The notes: a model not told the origin generated them from the sequence alone. 25,100 nucleotides of DNA from Paracoccaceae bacterium (GCA_007128995.1 SKWJ01000437.1:1-25100); one strand, 5' to 3'; shown: positions 15,988-24,643, counted from the first letter of the stretch. Translations and numbers: made by a program.

Positions 15988-16933
15988 CTGCCTGCCCCGC
16001 CATGTCCTGCGCGATCGCGTAGCCGCTGGCAAAGCCATGCTCTGCCCGCGCGCCAAGGCACCAGTCCCCTCCCAGATAAAGGCTTCGGTCCGGCACATGC
16101 AGAAACGGCTGACCAAGCGGTGTCACAGCCTGTGCATAGCGCCAGCGGTGGACAGCGGCGTATAGGGCCAGTTGCAGATCACCCCCGATGCGCGCAGCCA
16201 GTAGCGGCAGCATCAGATCCACCAGCCTGTCAGGCGTCTGTTCCAGATGCCTGGCCGAGAAATCAGCACTGGCCTGCGCGACCCAGGTCACCACGCCCTC
16301 TGCCCGTCCGGGCTTGCTGTTATCCTGCGCGATCCAGCTCAGCTCTGCATCGGGCGCAGGTTCGTGGATGAAAGGGCGCGGGCTGCCTGCCGGAAAGGCG
16401 GCCATCAGGGTCAGGCATGGGGCCATTTGCACGGTGGCCAGATGGTCCGCGACCGACGCCCCCTCGGCGGTAAGAAGCGCCCGCGCCTGTGGGGCAGGGA
16501 TGGTCAGCACAACCCGGCGGGCGCTGATCTCTCCGCCGGTGCTGTGGACACGCCAGCCCAGATCGCTGCGGCCCAGCGCGGTGACTTCGGTCGATTGCAG
16601 GATCGAAAGACCCTTTGCCATGCGGCGCGGCACAGTGGACATGCCCGGCACACCCACAAGGCGGTCGCGGTTGCCGTCCCCGGGCCAGTGCTGCGCCCCG
16701 GCGTCTGTCAGCGCGGCACGGAAGCGCGGATTGTCGCCGCGCAGATATTGCGCCCCATGATCAAAGCTGATCTCGCCGTGATCCAGCTTTACCCGGCGGG
16801 TTGCCATGCGCCCGCCAATGCCACGCCCCTTGTCCAGAACCAGCACATCATGGCCAGCGTCGCGCAGGGCCGCCGCGCACGCGAGCCCGGTGACACCCGC
16901 CCCGATGACCAGACATTCCGTAGCCTGCACCAT
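15977..16933 (-). CDS. Renalase-like FAD-dependent oxidoreductase
   Basis: The 318-residue protein opens with a Rossmann FAD motif, GAGVTGL (11-17), with Asp34 for the ribose. It continues with the KGRGIGGRMATRR segment (35-47) and FDHGAQY, both characteristic of the renalase/COG3380 family. Near the C-terminus LYLGGDWCLGARAEHGFASG closes the FAD site. Members oxidise amines or wrongly reduced nicotinamide forms; the substrate here is unknown. AAAGGAAA precedes the start. It is the first gene of an operon whose four genes all overlap, and the link to two methyltransferases is unusual. Confidence 0.85.
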   Translation of the reverse strand: MVQATECLVIGAGVTGLACAAALRDAGHDVLVLDKGRGIGGRMATRRVKLDHGEISFDHGAQYLRGDNPRFRAALTDAGAQHWPGDGNRDRLVGVPGMSTVPRRMAKGLSILQSTEVTALGRSDLGWRVHSTGGEISARRVVLTIPAPQARALLTAEGASVADHLATVQMAPCLTLMAAFPAGSPRPFIHEPAPDAELSWIAQDNSKPGRAEGVVTWVAQASADFSARHLEQTPDRLVDLMLPLLAARIGGDLQLALYAAVHRWRYAQAVTPLGQPFLHVPDRSLYLGGDWCLGARAEHGFASGYAIAQDMAGQADVA

Positions 16934-16972
16934 CTGCTTGTTTCCTTTGCACTCTGCTGCTGTCCCAGCCCT

Positions 16973-17000
16973 CAGATATGGCCTTGGCCTGCACGGTCAA
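16973..17000 (-). promoter_or_regulatory. Candidate sigma-70 promoter for the flavoprotein operon
   Basis: On the minus strand TTGACC (17000-16995) and TATCTG (16978-16973) are separated by 16 bases and lie about 40 bases before the first gene. The match is moderate and the call rests on sequence only. Confidence 0.35.
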
Positions 17001-17156
17001 ATGCGACACAGCGCGCAGCCTTTCGGACTGTGTCGTTTATGGAGCGGGCAGAACATGCGCCTGCTGCAAACTGTCCGACTTTCTTTTGCATCTCGGGCGG
17101 GATAACCCGTCATGCCAAGATTGGACATCGCGCCGGCCCGCCCTATACCGAATGAC

Positions 17157-18134
17157 ATGAAAACCCGGCGCACCTTCCTGCTGGCATGCTCTGCCGCGAT
17201 ATTTTCACCCGCTGTCTTGCCTGCGCGAGAGGCGGATCTTCAGGCGGCACTCGACAGACTGCCGCAGCTTCATTCACTGCAGGTCAAGCGGGGCGATGAC
17301 CTTCTTTTCTCAGCGGCCCCGCGCGGACCTGGTCTGGATCGGTTTGCGAATATCAAATCCTGTTCCAAAAGCCTTGTTGCGCTGATCCTTGGGGAGATGA
17401 TTTCCGAGGGGCAGATCCGGTCCGTGGCGGCAACGCTGGGCGAAACCGCGGCAGGCTTGCTGCCCGCTACGGCCACGCCCGGCGCAGCAGATATCACAAT
17501 GGAAGATCTGGTGACCCTGCGCGCGGGGTTGGAACGGACATCGGGGGCGAATTACGGCAGCTGGGTCAGCTCGCGCAACTGGCTTGCCTATGCGCTGACC
17601 CGCCCGATGGTGGCTCAGCCGGGCACACGTATGCTGTATTCGACCGGCTCGACGCATATCCTTGGGGCGGCAATGGCCGAGGCAGCGCAGAAAAGCCTTC
17701 TGCAACTGGCGCGCGAGCACTTGGGCCGACCAATGGGGATCGAGATCCCGCCCTGGACGCGCGACCCGCAGGGCTATTATCTGGGCGGCAATGAAATGGC
17801 ACTGCGCCCAAGAGATATGCTGAAAATTGCCGAATTGGTGCGCGACACCGGGCGATACGGCACAGAGCAGGTGATTTCGGCAGACTGGATCACAGCATCC
17901 GCGCGACGCCGCGCAAGTTCGCCCTGGTCTGGGCTGGATTATGGCTATGGCTGGTTTTTGTCCCCTTCGGGCTATATGCTGGCGCGCGGGTATGGCGGGC
18001 AGATCATCGCTGCCCACGCAGAGCGCAATCTGGCTGTGGCAATCACATCAGATCCGACCTTGCCAGCGCGATCAGACGGGCATTTCGGCGCCCTGATGCG
18101 GCTGCTGGACGGGCCCATCCTCGCTTTGGGCTGA
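17157..18134 (+). CDS. Exported serine hydrolase of the beta-lactamase/penicillin-binding superfamily
   Basis: From the ATG at 17157 the protein has 325 residues. The N-terminus TRRTFLLACSAAIF resembles a twin-arginine signal, with the mature start likely near residue 24. The catalytic SxxK motif is Ser68-Cys-Ser-Lys71 and the second motif is Tyr161-Ser-Thr; a C-terminal GYGG element fills the KTG position. It should be a periplasmic esterase, amidase or peptidase related to class C beta-lactamases; substrate unknown. An in-frame ATG at 17112 would add fifteen residues to the signal; neither start has a strong ribosome binding site. Confidence 0.85.
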   Translation: MKTRRTFLLACSAAIFSPAVLPAREADLQAALDRLPQLHSLQVKRGDDLLFSAAPRGPGLDRFANIKSCSKSLVALILGEMISEGQIRSVAATLGETAAGLLPATATPGAADITMEDLVTLRAGLERTSGANYGSWVSSRNWLAYALTRPMVAQPGTRMLYSTGSTHILGAAMAEAAQKSLLQLAREHLGRPMGIEIPPWTRDPQGYYLGGNEMALRPRDMLKIAELVRDTGRYGTEQVISADWITASARRRASSPWSGLDYGYGWFLSPSGYMLARGYGGQIIAAHAERNLAVAITSDPTLPARSDGHFGALMRLLDGPILALG

Positions 18135-18206
18135 CGCAGGCCAAACGCAAGCCGCATTACCATCAGGGCATCAGGACGCGTGACTGTACCGCGCAGGGTT
18201 CGCGAT

Positions 18207-18902
18207 TTATGCCGCCGCGCCCCGCGCTTCGACCAACGCAAGCAGATTCTGCGCGCTTTGCTCCGATGACGCCGGATTCTGCCCTGTGACCAGCAATCCA
18301 TCGACCACGACGAACGGCGCCCAGTCATCGCCTTTGTGATACTGCGCCCCGTTTGATTTCAGCATGTCTTCCAGCAGGAAGGGCACAATGTCCGTCAGGC
18401 CGACGCCGTCTTCCTCGGTATTGGTAAAGCCGGTCACCTTGCGCCCTGCCACGAAGGGCTGGCCATCACCCGCCTTGGGATGCTTGAAGACAGCAGGTGC
18501 ATGGCAGACGGCACCAATGGGTCGGCCTTGCGCGGCAAAGGCTTCGATCAGCGCAATGCTGTCGGGATCTTCGGACAGATCCCAGAGCGGGCCATGACCG
18601 CCGGGAAAAAATACCGCATCAAAGTCATCGGCTGTGACGCTGGACAGAATGGCGGTATTGGCAAGCTCGGCCTGCGCGGCCTCATCTGATCCGAAGCGAT
18701 GCGTGTCTTCGGTCTGCGCGCCTTCGGCATCGCTGGCCGGATCAATCGGCGGTCGCCCCCCTTTCGGAGAGGCCAGCGTGATTTCGGCTCCTGCATCCTT
18801 GAAGACATAATAGGGGGCGGCGAATTCTTCCAGCCAGAAGCCAGTCTTCTTGCCGCTCTCGCCCAGAATGTCATGCGATGTCAGCACCATCAGGATTTTC
18901 AT
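18207..18902 (-). CDS. DJ-1/PfpI family protein (type 1 glutamine amidotransferase-like)
   Basis: The 231-residue protein has the DJ-1/PfpI fold. The nucleophile is Cys133 in GAVCHAPAVF, followed by His134, and an early conserved Glu lies in TGFWLEEFAAPYY (about 20-32). GGHG at 101-104 forms the oxyanion region. The subgroup resembles Hsp31-like glyoxalase/deglycase or chaperone proteins that protect from reactive aldehydes. The start at 18902 has GGGAAG five bases upstream. The longer frame to 19124 includes intergenic DNA with a repeat copy. Confidence 0.88.
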   Translation of the reverse strand: MKILMVLTSHDILGESGKKTGFWLEEFAAPYYVFKDAGAEITLASPKGGRPPIDPASDAEGAQTEDTHRFGSDEAAQAELANTAILSSVTADDFDAVFFPGGHGPLWDLSEDPDSIALIEAFAAQGRPIGAVCHAPAVFKHPKAGDGQPFVAGRKVTGFTNTEEDGVGLTDIVPFLLEDMLKSNGAQYHKGDDWAPFVVVDGLLVTGQNPASSEQSAQNLLALVEARGAAA

Positions 18903-19091
18903 CATATCTTCCCATTCCATGTGTTGCGCCGCCGCTTTTGGCACGCATGTCGCTTGAGCAAGGTAAACGATTGACTGGGATCGCAGTTCCATGTCCTGCC
19001 CCGCTTTCGGACATAAGCGCGGATCCTTGCCGTGTGACAGGGGGCGGCCCTTGCGATGCGCCGCGGGCGACAGCCGTGACCTCGCGCTCTG

Positions 19092-19118
19092 CAGCTTTGC
19101 TGCCGCAACCTGATTGGT
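19092..19118 (+). repeat. Dispersed intergenic repeat, copy C
   Basis: The segment ends with TGCCGCAACCTGATTGGT (19101-19118), identical over 18 bases to copy B on the opposite strand near 9352-9369. It lies 27 bases beyond the stop of the thioesterase gene and more than 180 bases before the DJ-1 family start. Confidence 0.55.
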
Positions 19119-19145
19119 GGCCACTCTAAGGCACAGGAACGGGGA

Positions 19146-19562
19146 TCAGTCGCCTTGGTTCAGAACCATCTGTGTCTGCGTCACGACAGCGGCCAGCTTG
19201 CCATCACTGCGGATAAGGCGCGTTTCCCAGACATGTGTGCGCCGCCCCCGATGCAGGGGTCTGGTTTCGGTTGTCAGGGTATCGCCTATCGGAACCGCGC
19301 GCAGGAAATTGGTCTTGCTTTCCAGTGTCGTCGTACCCTGCCCTTCGGACAGGTTGAGGAAGGTCGCTGTTCCCCCCAGATTATCAGCCAGCCCCATGAT
19401 CGCGCCACCGTGCAGCACGCCATTGCGGTTGCTCAGGGCTTCGGTCACATCTATTTCCGTGCGCAGGAAATCCGGATGCGCCTGCAAGACCCGTATGCCA
19501 AAAATCTGCCCGAAGGGTGGCAAACGGCGTGCAATCTCGTCATAACGGCTTTGGTCAGACAT
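19146..19562 (-). CDS. PaaI-type hotdog-fold thioesterase
   Basis: The 138-residue protein has the hotdog thioesterase signature GVLHGGAIMGLADNLGG (about 48-64), followed by ESKTNFLRAVPIGDTL. This places it in the PaaI/YbaW-like group that hydrolyses acyl-CoA thioesters in the cytoplasm. The acyl group cannot be told from sequence. It is followed, after 243 bases, by the DJ-1 family gene on the same strand. The gap holds a repeat copy, so shared transcription is uncertain. Confidence 0.87.
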   Translation of the reverse strand: MSDQSRYDEIARRLPPFGQIFGIRVLQAHPDFLRTEIDVTEALSNRNGVLHGGAIMGLADNLGGTATFLNLSEGQGTTTLESKTNFLRAVPIGDTLTTETRPLHRGRRTHVWETRLIRSDGKLAAVVTQTQMVLNQGD

Positions 19563-19754
19563 GGCGGCTCCGTTCGGCGGGCTGAACGCGGAAGATGACA
19601 GGTTCCGCAGCGAGGTTGATCTTTAATGCCACATTCATCGGGGGAAAAGACAGAACTTGGACTGCCATGCCGGAATGATGGACGTGGCCCTGTGCCGGTG
19701 TCAGTCTGGCGCTGTCACTTGCGCCCAGATGCCATAGTGAGCTAGGTCAAACGC

Positions 19755-20555
19755 ATGCGCGATTTCCCCCCAAGGCGGATTGTCTGCCTGACCGAAGAGA
19801 CAGTTGAAACCCTGTACCTGCTGGGGGCAGAGGACCGGATTGTCGGGGTTTCCGGCTATGCGGTGCGTCCTGCACGGGTGCGGCGCGAGAAGCCGCGTGT
19901 GTCAGCCTTCACCTCGGCCGATATTCCCAAGATCCTTGCTCTGGACCCTGATCTTGTGCTGGCGTTTTCCGATCTGCAGGCCGATATCGTGGCAGAATTG
20001 TTGCGCGCAGGCGTAACAGTGATGGGGTATAATCAGCGTGATATCGCGGGGATCCTGGCCATGATCCGGCATCTTGGGGCCACGGTCGGCCTGTCGGAAC
20101 GCGCCGAACGCCTTGCCGACGGTTATGCGCGCCGACTGGATGCCATCGCTGCGCGGCAAAGCGTCACGCCGCGCCCCCGCGTCTATTTCGAGGAATGGGA
20201 CAGCCCCATGATCTCGGGGATCCACTGGGTGTCAGAGTTGCTGGAGATCGCAGGGGCCTGCGATGTGTTTCCCGAGCGCGCGGCGATGGCAGCCGCGACA
20301 GACCGTATCGTGACCTCTGATCAGGTCATCGCCGCGGCGCCCGATGTCATTCTGGCATCCTGGTGTGGCAAGAAAGTCAGGGCCGAGAAGATTGCGGCGC
20401 GACCGGGTTGGGACCAGATTCCGGCCGTGCGCGACGGATATATCTTTGAAATCAAGTCGCCGCTGATCCTGCAACCTGGCCCCGCGGCGCTGAGCGACGG
20501 GCTGGATGCGATCCTCGCGGCGCTGTCGGCCTGCACACCGGGTGCAAGGGGATAG
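19755..20555 (+). CDS. BtuF-like (vitamin B12/iron-type) binding protein without signal peptide
   Basis: The 266-residue protein has the periplasmic-binding fold of COG0614: RIVCLTEETVETLYLLGAEDRIVG at the N-terminus, an ADIPKILALDPDLVLAF segment and ISGIHWVSELLEIAGACDVF in the second lobe. Such proteins normally deliver cobalamin or ferric siderophores to ABC transporters after export. Here the sequence starts directly with the fold. An in-frame TAG nine bases before the ATG rules out an upstream signal peptide, so the protein is probably cytosolic. No transporter genes are adjacent. It may bind a corrinoid or other ligand inside the cell. Confidence 0.82.
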   Translation: MRDFPPRRIVCLTEETVETLYLLGAEDRIVGVSGYAVRPARVRREKPRVSAFTSADIPKILALDPDLVLAFSDLQADIVAELLRAGVTVMGYNQRDIAGILAMIRHLGATVGLSERAERLADGYARRLDAIAARQSVTPRPRVYFEEWDSPMISGIHWVSELLEIAGACDVFPERAAMAAATDRIVTSDQVIAAAPDVILASWCGKKVRAEKIAARPGWDQIPAVRDGYIFEIKSPLILQPGPAALSDGLDAILAALSACTPGARG

Positions 20556-20653
20556 GCGCTGTAGGATGGACAGGCCTGCCCCCGCTGACCAAGCTGCGCG
20601 ATATCGCTGCCGGTGACCTGAGCGCCCGGCCTGTACCATCGCTGGGCCTTGTG

Positions 20654-20682
20654 TTGGTTACTGTTACAATATAACAATTATA
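20654..20682 (+). promoter_or_regulatory. Candidate promoter for the COG0523 gene, spanning the Zur-like site
   Basis: TTGGTT (20654-20659) and ATTATA (20677-20682) are separated by 17 bases, and the palindrome at 20662-20676 fills that spacer. The region is strikingly AT-rich for this genome. The boxes are only moderate matches to consensus. Confidence 0.4.
20662..20676 (+). promoter_or_regulatory. Zur-like operator upstream of the COG0523 GTPase
   Basis: TGTTACAATATAACA is a near-perfect palindrome with one mismatched pair and closely resembles the Zur consensus TGTTATANTATAACA of proteobacteria. It lies 41 bases before the ATG at 20718, within a likely promoter. Zur with bound zinc would block transcription and release it under zinc shortage. 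Confidence 0.65.
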
Positions 20683-20717
20683 TTCAAGATGTATCTGCAA
20701 CCGGGACGCACAAGACG

Positions 20718-21830
20718 ATGACTGATCCGATCCCTGTCACCTTGCTCACAGGATTTCTGGGCGCGGGCAAGACAACCCTGCTCAACTGCCTGCTCTCAGA
20801 TCCGCAGGCCGCGCGTGTTGCTGTTGTCGTGAACGAATTTGGCGATGCGGGGCTGGACCATGACCTGATCGAAGCTTCTGCGGAAGATGTCGTCGTCATG
20901 CCGGGAGGGTGCGTCTGCTGTTCGATCCGGGGGGATCTGTCGAAAACCCTGATCTCGCTTCTGTCGCGGCGCATGCGCAATGAACTGGCGTTTGACCGCG
21001 TCGTGATCGAAACGACAGGGCTGGCGGACCCCGGACCAATTCATCACACATTGCTGGTCGATCCGCTGCTGGCCCCGAACTATGCGCTGGACGGCACCGT
21101 CACGGTGGTTGATGCCGTGCTGGGGGCTGCAACGCTGGACCGTCACGCCGAAGCACAGGCCCAGGTCGCCATGGCAGACCGGATCGTGGTGTCGAAATCC
21201 GATCTGGCCAAGGCGGCGGAAATCGAAACACTGTCGCGCAAGCTGGACCGGCTGAACCCCGCTGCGCCCCGGATCGTTGCGGATAAGGGGGCAGTGCCAA
21301 CGGGGTCCGTGTTCGGGCTGGGGGCCCTGCGCAAACCCATGAGCAAAGATCATGCGCTGGCCTGGCTTGCCCAGCCTTCCAATCCCGCCGACCCGCTGGC
21401 AGGGCTTTCAGGCATCGCCCGGCCTGCGGCAAAGCCACTGAGCCTGTCGCACCACGCCTTGGATGAGCGGATACAGACCGCCTCTGTCACGCTGAACCGA
21501 CCGATCCCGGCAGATGTCTTCGATTTCTGGCTGGATACGCTGATTGCGCTGCGCGGCCCCAACATCCTGCGGCTGAAAGGGATCGTCCATATCGAAGATG
21601 TCCCGCATCCGTTCGTGTTTCATGGTGTGCAGCATATTTTCGAACCCCCTGTCCCGCTTGACGGATGGCCCGAGGATGACCGGACAAGCCGCGTTGTCAT
21701 CATCGCCCGTGACATCCCCGGATCCGAACTTGAAGAGAGCCTGTCACTGCTGCAGATGCGCCGCACACCCAGCGCGGACGATCAACACTTTGCAGCCGGT
21801 GTGACAGTTCACAGCCTGGACAGGCGCTGA
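20718..21830 (+). CDS. COG0523 (CobW/ZigA/YciC-like) GTPase, putative zinc metallochaperone
   Basis: The 370-residue protein has the G3E GTPase Walker A motif GFLGAGKT (12-19), switch sequence NEFGD (39-43), the metal-binding CxCC motif Cys65-Val-Cys67-Cys68, a SKSD guanine-specificity motif and a C-terminal CobW_C domain. Zinc-responsive members hand zinc to client enzymes when the metal is scarce. CobW proper acts in cobalamin synthesis, and the neighbouring B12-binding-like gene would fit that, but the Zur-like box favours the zinc role. The start at 20718 was chosen because the longer frame to 20649 runs through the operator. Confidence 0.88.
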   Translation: MTDPIPVTLLTGFLGAGKTTLLNCLLSDPQAARVAVVVNEFGDAGLDHDLIEASAEDVVVMPGGCVCCSIRGDLSKTLISLLSRRMRNELAFDRVVIETTGLADPGPIHHTLLVDPLLAPNYALDGTVTVVDAVLGAATLDRHAEAQAQVAMADRIVVSKSDLAKAAEIETLSRKLDRLNPAAPRIVADKGAVPTGSVFGLGALRKPMSKDHALAWLAQPSNPADPLAGLSGIARPAAKPLSLSHHALDERIQTASVTLNRPIPADVFDFWLDTLIALRGPNILRLKGIVHIEDVPHPFVFHGVQHIFEPPVPLDGWPEDDRTSRVVIIARDIPGSELEESLSLLQMRRTPSADDQHFAAGVTVHSLDRR

Positions 21831-21953
21831 TCCCGGCTGAGGCAGCGAACCGCTCTATGATTGTCAGATCACAAATCCACTATGCGCCTTGCCCAATCTG
21901 GTCTTTGCCGTTGCGCGCGAGGTCCGGTGCAACGCAAGAGTGAGGCCCCCTAG

Positions 21954-24470
21954 GTGACCCGTCTGACCCTGCAAGACCGTCATATTGCTGCGCTTGGCGC
22001 GTTGTTCACCCTGTCGGGGGCGGCGGCGCTGATCTATCAGGTGCTGTGGGTGCGCGAACTGGGGCTGTTGTTCGGCTCTACCGCGCAAGCCGCTGCCTTG
22101 ACCATCGCGATCTTCTTCACGGGAATTGCTTTGGGGGGCTGGATTTTCGGGCGGATGTCGGCCCGTCTGACGCGGCCATTGCGCGCATTCGGGCTGGTAG
22201 AGGTCGGCGTCGCTGCGACCGCATTGGGGCATTTCCTTGTGGCCGACACATATTTCACGCTCTACCCCGCGCTCTATGCGATGGTCGGCGGGGTGCCGGT
22301 GCTGGAAACCGCGCTGAAGGCGGGGGTGGCGGCCATGATCCTGCTGCCCTCGGCGATCCTGATGGGGGGCACGCTGCCGCTGATGGGCCAGCATGTGATC
22401 CGGGCCGGGCGCGATCTGGGGCGGATGGGGTCGGCGCTTTATGCGCTGAATACGGCTGGCGGGGCAATGGGTGCACTTGCGGCGGGGTTCTTCCTGCCCG
22501 TGTGGCTGGGCTTTTCCGGGGCTTATCTGCTGGCTGTGGGGTTTGACCTGTTTGTCGGGATTTCCGCCATCTGGCTGGCGCGTCGCAGCGTGCCGGTCAT
22601 GGCCGAGAGCAGGCCCTCGGGGGCCGCGATCCCGTTGCGCCTGTGGATGGTCGCCTTCGCATCCGGATTTGCCACACTGGCGGTCGAGGTGATCTGGACC
22701 CGCGCCTTCGCGCAAGTGCTGCAAAACTCAGTCTATACCTATGCTCTGGTGCTGACGGTGTTCCTGCTGGCGCTGTCGCTGGGCGCGGCGCTGGCGAATG
22801 CCCTGAACCGGTTGAGCGTGCGCCCTGACACCATACTGACGGGCCTGTTGCTGGCCAGTTGCGCAGTCATCGCGGCCACGCCGTATCTGTTTCATCACCT
22901 GACCGGGGGCTTGGGATATCTGGGCGGGCGGGCCGATTTCGCAGGCTATGTGCAAGAGGTCGGGCGCGTCGCTGTGCTGACGATGCTGATCCCCGGCACG
23001 ATTTTCGGTGCCGTGCTGCCCTATCTGTTGCGGCTGATGGAAGGGGGCGGTGCACCCGGCGCGGTGCTGGGCCGGCTGGTTGCCATCAACACCACCGGCG
23101 CGATTTTCGGGGCTCTGGCAGGGGGGTTCGTGCTGCTGCCGATGGTCGGCATGTGGAAAGGGCTTTGGCTGATGGGCGCGGTCTATGGCTTGCTGGTCCT
23201 CGTACTGTGGCGGCCAACAGAAGGCTGGGGCGCGCGTATCACGCGGTTTGCGGCACTTGCAGGGGCGGTGATCCTGCTGACGGGCCAGCCGGGGCTGGAG
23301 GCCACACGCCTGAATCGGGGCGAAAGCCTGCTGGCCTTTCGCGAAGGGCCGTCCGCCCATGTCGCCACCGTCCAGCGCGGCGAGGCGAAGTTCATCCGTG
23401 TCAACAACTTCTACACACTGGGCGGTTCGGGCGCGCTGGTGCCCGAACGCAACCAGACCATGATCCCGCTTCTGACCCACCCTGCCCCGCGCGAGATTTT
23501 CTTTCTGGGCATGGGCACGGGCATTTCAGCGGGTGCGGGTCTGTTCGCGAACCCCGCGCGGGTGACCGTCTGCGAGTTGCTGCCCGATGTGGTGGATTTC
23601 GCGCGCGACTGGTTCGGCGCTTACGTCAACGGGTTGTTCACCGACCCGCGCGTGACCATCCATGCCGAGGACGGGCGCCAATGCCTTGCCCGCTCGCCCG
23701 CCACCTATGACATGATCATCGCCGATCTGTTCACCCCCTGGCGCGTGGGGGTGGGCAATGTCTATACGGTCGAGCATTACCGCCTTGCCGCCAGCCGCCT
23801 GAACCCCGGCGGGGCCTATGTGCAGTGGATGCCGCTCTATCAGGTCTCGCGCGCCGAGTTCGAGATCATCGCGAACACCATGGCGCAGGTCTTCCCCGAA
23901 CTGACGCTTTGGCGCGGCGACCTGTATCCGGAGCGGTCGATCGTGGCGCTGGTCGGTCGGAATGAAGCCACGCCGCTGGACCCCGCCACGCTGGCCGCTG
24001 GGTGGCGCGCGATGACGGGCGAGGACACGCCCGACGACGTGCTGGCCGACCGGGCGCTGAAGTTCTACGCGGGCAATGCCGCCTCGGGCATCTTCGCGCA
24101 TGCCCCGGTCAACACCGATGACCACCCGCTGATCGAATACCTTGCCCCCCGCACCCACCGTGCCGTGATCGCCGGAACGGCGCGATTCCTCGTCGGCCCC
24201 GAGCGCGACCGCCTCTATGCCGACCTTCTGGACGCCATGCCGCCAGAGACCGACCCCCACCTGTCCCGCCTGACCCCGGCGCAAGCCGCGCTGCCGGTGG
24301 CCGGCGCCCTCTATGCCGAATGGCAGGGCATGCGCCACCGCGACGACCCGCGCGCCGAGGCGCTGTGGCGCCAGTTCACTCTGATCACCCCGCCCCATGC
24401 CCGCAATCCCGACAGCCCGGCGGGACAGGTCGCGCGCGGCGGCATGGCTTTCGGAGATGCCACGAATTGA
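21954..24470 (+). CDS. Fused MFS-like membrane protein and spermidine synthase-like domain
   Basis: The 838-residue protein starts at a GTG that directly follows an in-frame TAG, with GAGG eight bases upstream. The first 440 residues form about 12 to 14 membrane spans. The C-terminal part (about 470-700) has the Rossmann fold of spermidine synthase. The nucleotide motif reads GMGTG instead of GGGDG, followed by CELLPDVVDFARDWF, EDGRQCLA and ADLFTPW. The second Asp of the usual DSTDP catalytic segment is missing, so true aminopropyl transfer is doubtful. This fused family is widespread and its role is unknown. Confidence 0.85.
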   Translation: MTRLTLQDRHIAALGALFTLSGAAALIYQVLWVRELGLLFGSTAQAAALTIAIFFTGIALGGWIFGRMSARLTRPLRAFGLVEVGVAATALGHFLVADTYFTLYPALYAMVGGVPVLETALKAGVAAMILLPSAILMGGTLPLMGQHVIRAGRDLGRMGSALYALNTAGGAMGALAAGFFLPVWLGFSGAYLLAVGFDLFVGISAIWLARRSVPVMAESRPSGAAIPLRLWMVAFASGFATLAVEVIWTRAFAQVLQNSVYTYALVLTVFLLALSLGAALANALNRLSVRPDTILTGLLLASCAVIAATPYLFHHLTGGLGYLGGRADFAGYVQEVGRVAVLTMLIPGTIFGAVLPYLLRLMEGGGAPGAVLGRLVAINTTGAIFGALAGGFVLLPMVGMWKGLWLMGAVYGLLVLVLWRPTEGWGARITRFAALAGAVILLTGQPGLEATRLNRGESLLAFREGPSAHVATVQRGEAKFIRVNNFYTLGGSGALVPERNQTMIPLLTHPAPREIFFLGMGTGISAGAGLFANPARVTVCELLPDVVDFARDWFGAYVNGLFTDPRVTIHAEDGRQCLARSPATYDMIIADLFTPWRVGVGNVYTVEHYRLAASRLNPGGAYVQWMPLYQVSRAEFEIIANTMAQVFPELTLWRGDLYPERSIVALVGRNEATPLDPATLAAGWRAMTGEDTPDDVLADRALKFYAGNAASGIFAHAPVNTDDHPLIEYLAPRTHRAVIAGTARFLVGPERDRLYADLLDAMPPETDPHLSRLTPAQAALPVAGALYAEWQGMRHRDDPRAEALWRQFTLITPPHARNPDSPAGQVARGGMAFGDATN

Positions 24471-24643
24471 CCCGGCGCGCACAGCGCTGTCGTCGGACGC
24501 CTTGTTGCAGACTTAGCAAGAAACGCTGAGGAACACGTCCGGCGCAATGAAGGTCCGCTCCAATCAGATACTGCGGATGCAATGCTAGTGCATCATAGTC
24601 GACATTCCGCTCTCCGCGTCGTTCATGCTGCACGCGCAAAGGG
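24471..24643. other. Gap between the fused protein gene and the phage-like remnant
   Basis: These 173 bases hold no gene I can recognise and look lower in GC than the flanking gene to the left. A short inverted repeat lies at 24576-24594. They may contain the junction of a degraded mobile element; no attachment site is evident. Confidence 0.4.
24576..24594. repeat. Short perfect inverted repeat
   Basis: GATGCA (24576-24581) and TGCATC (24589-24594) flank a seven-base loop. This could be a weak hairpin at the end of the minus-strand remnant, or chance. Confidence 0.3.
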
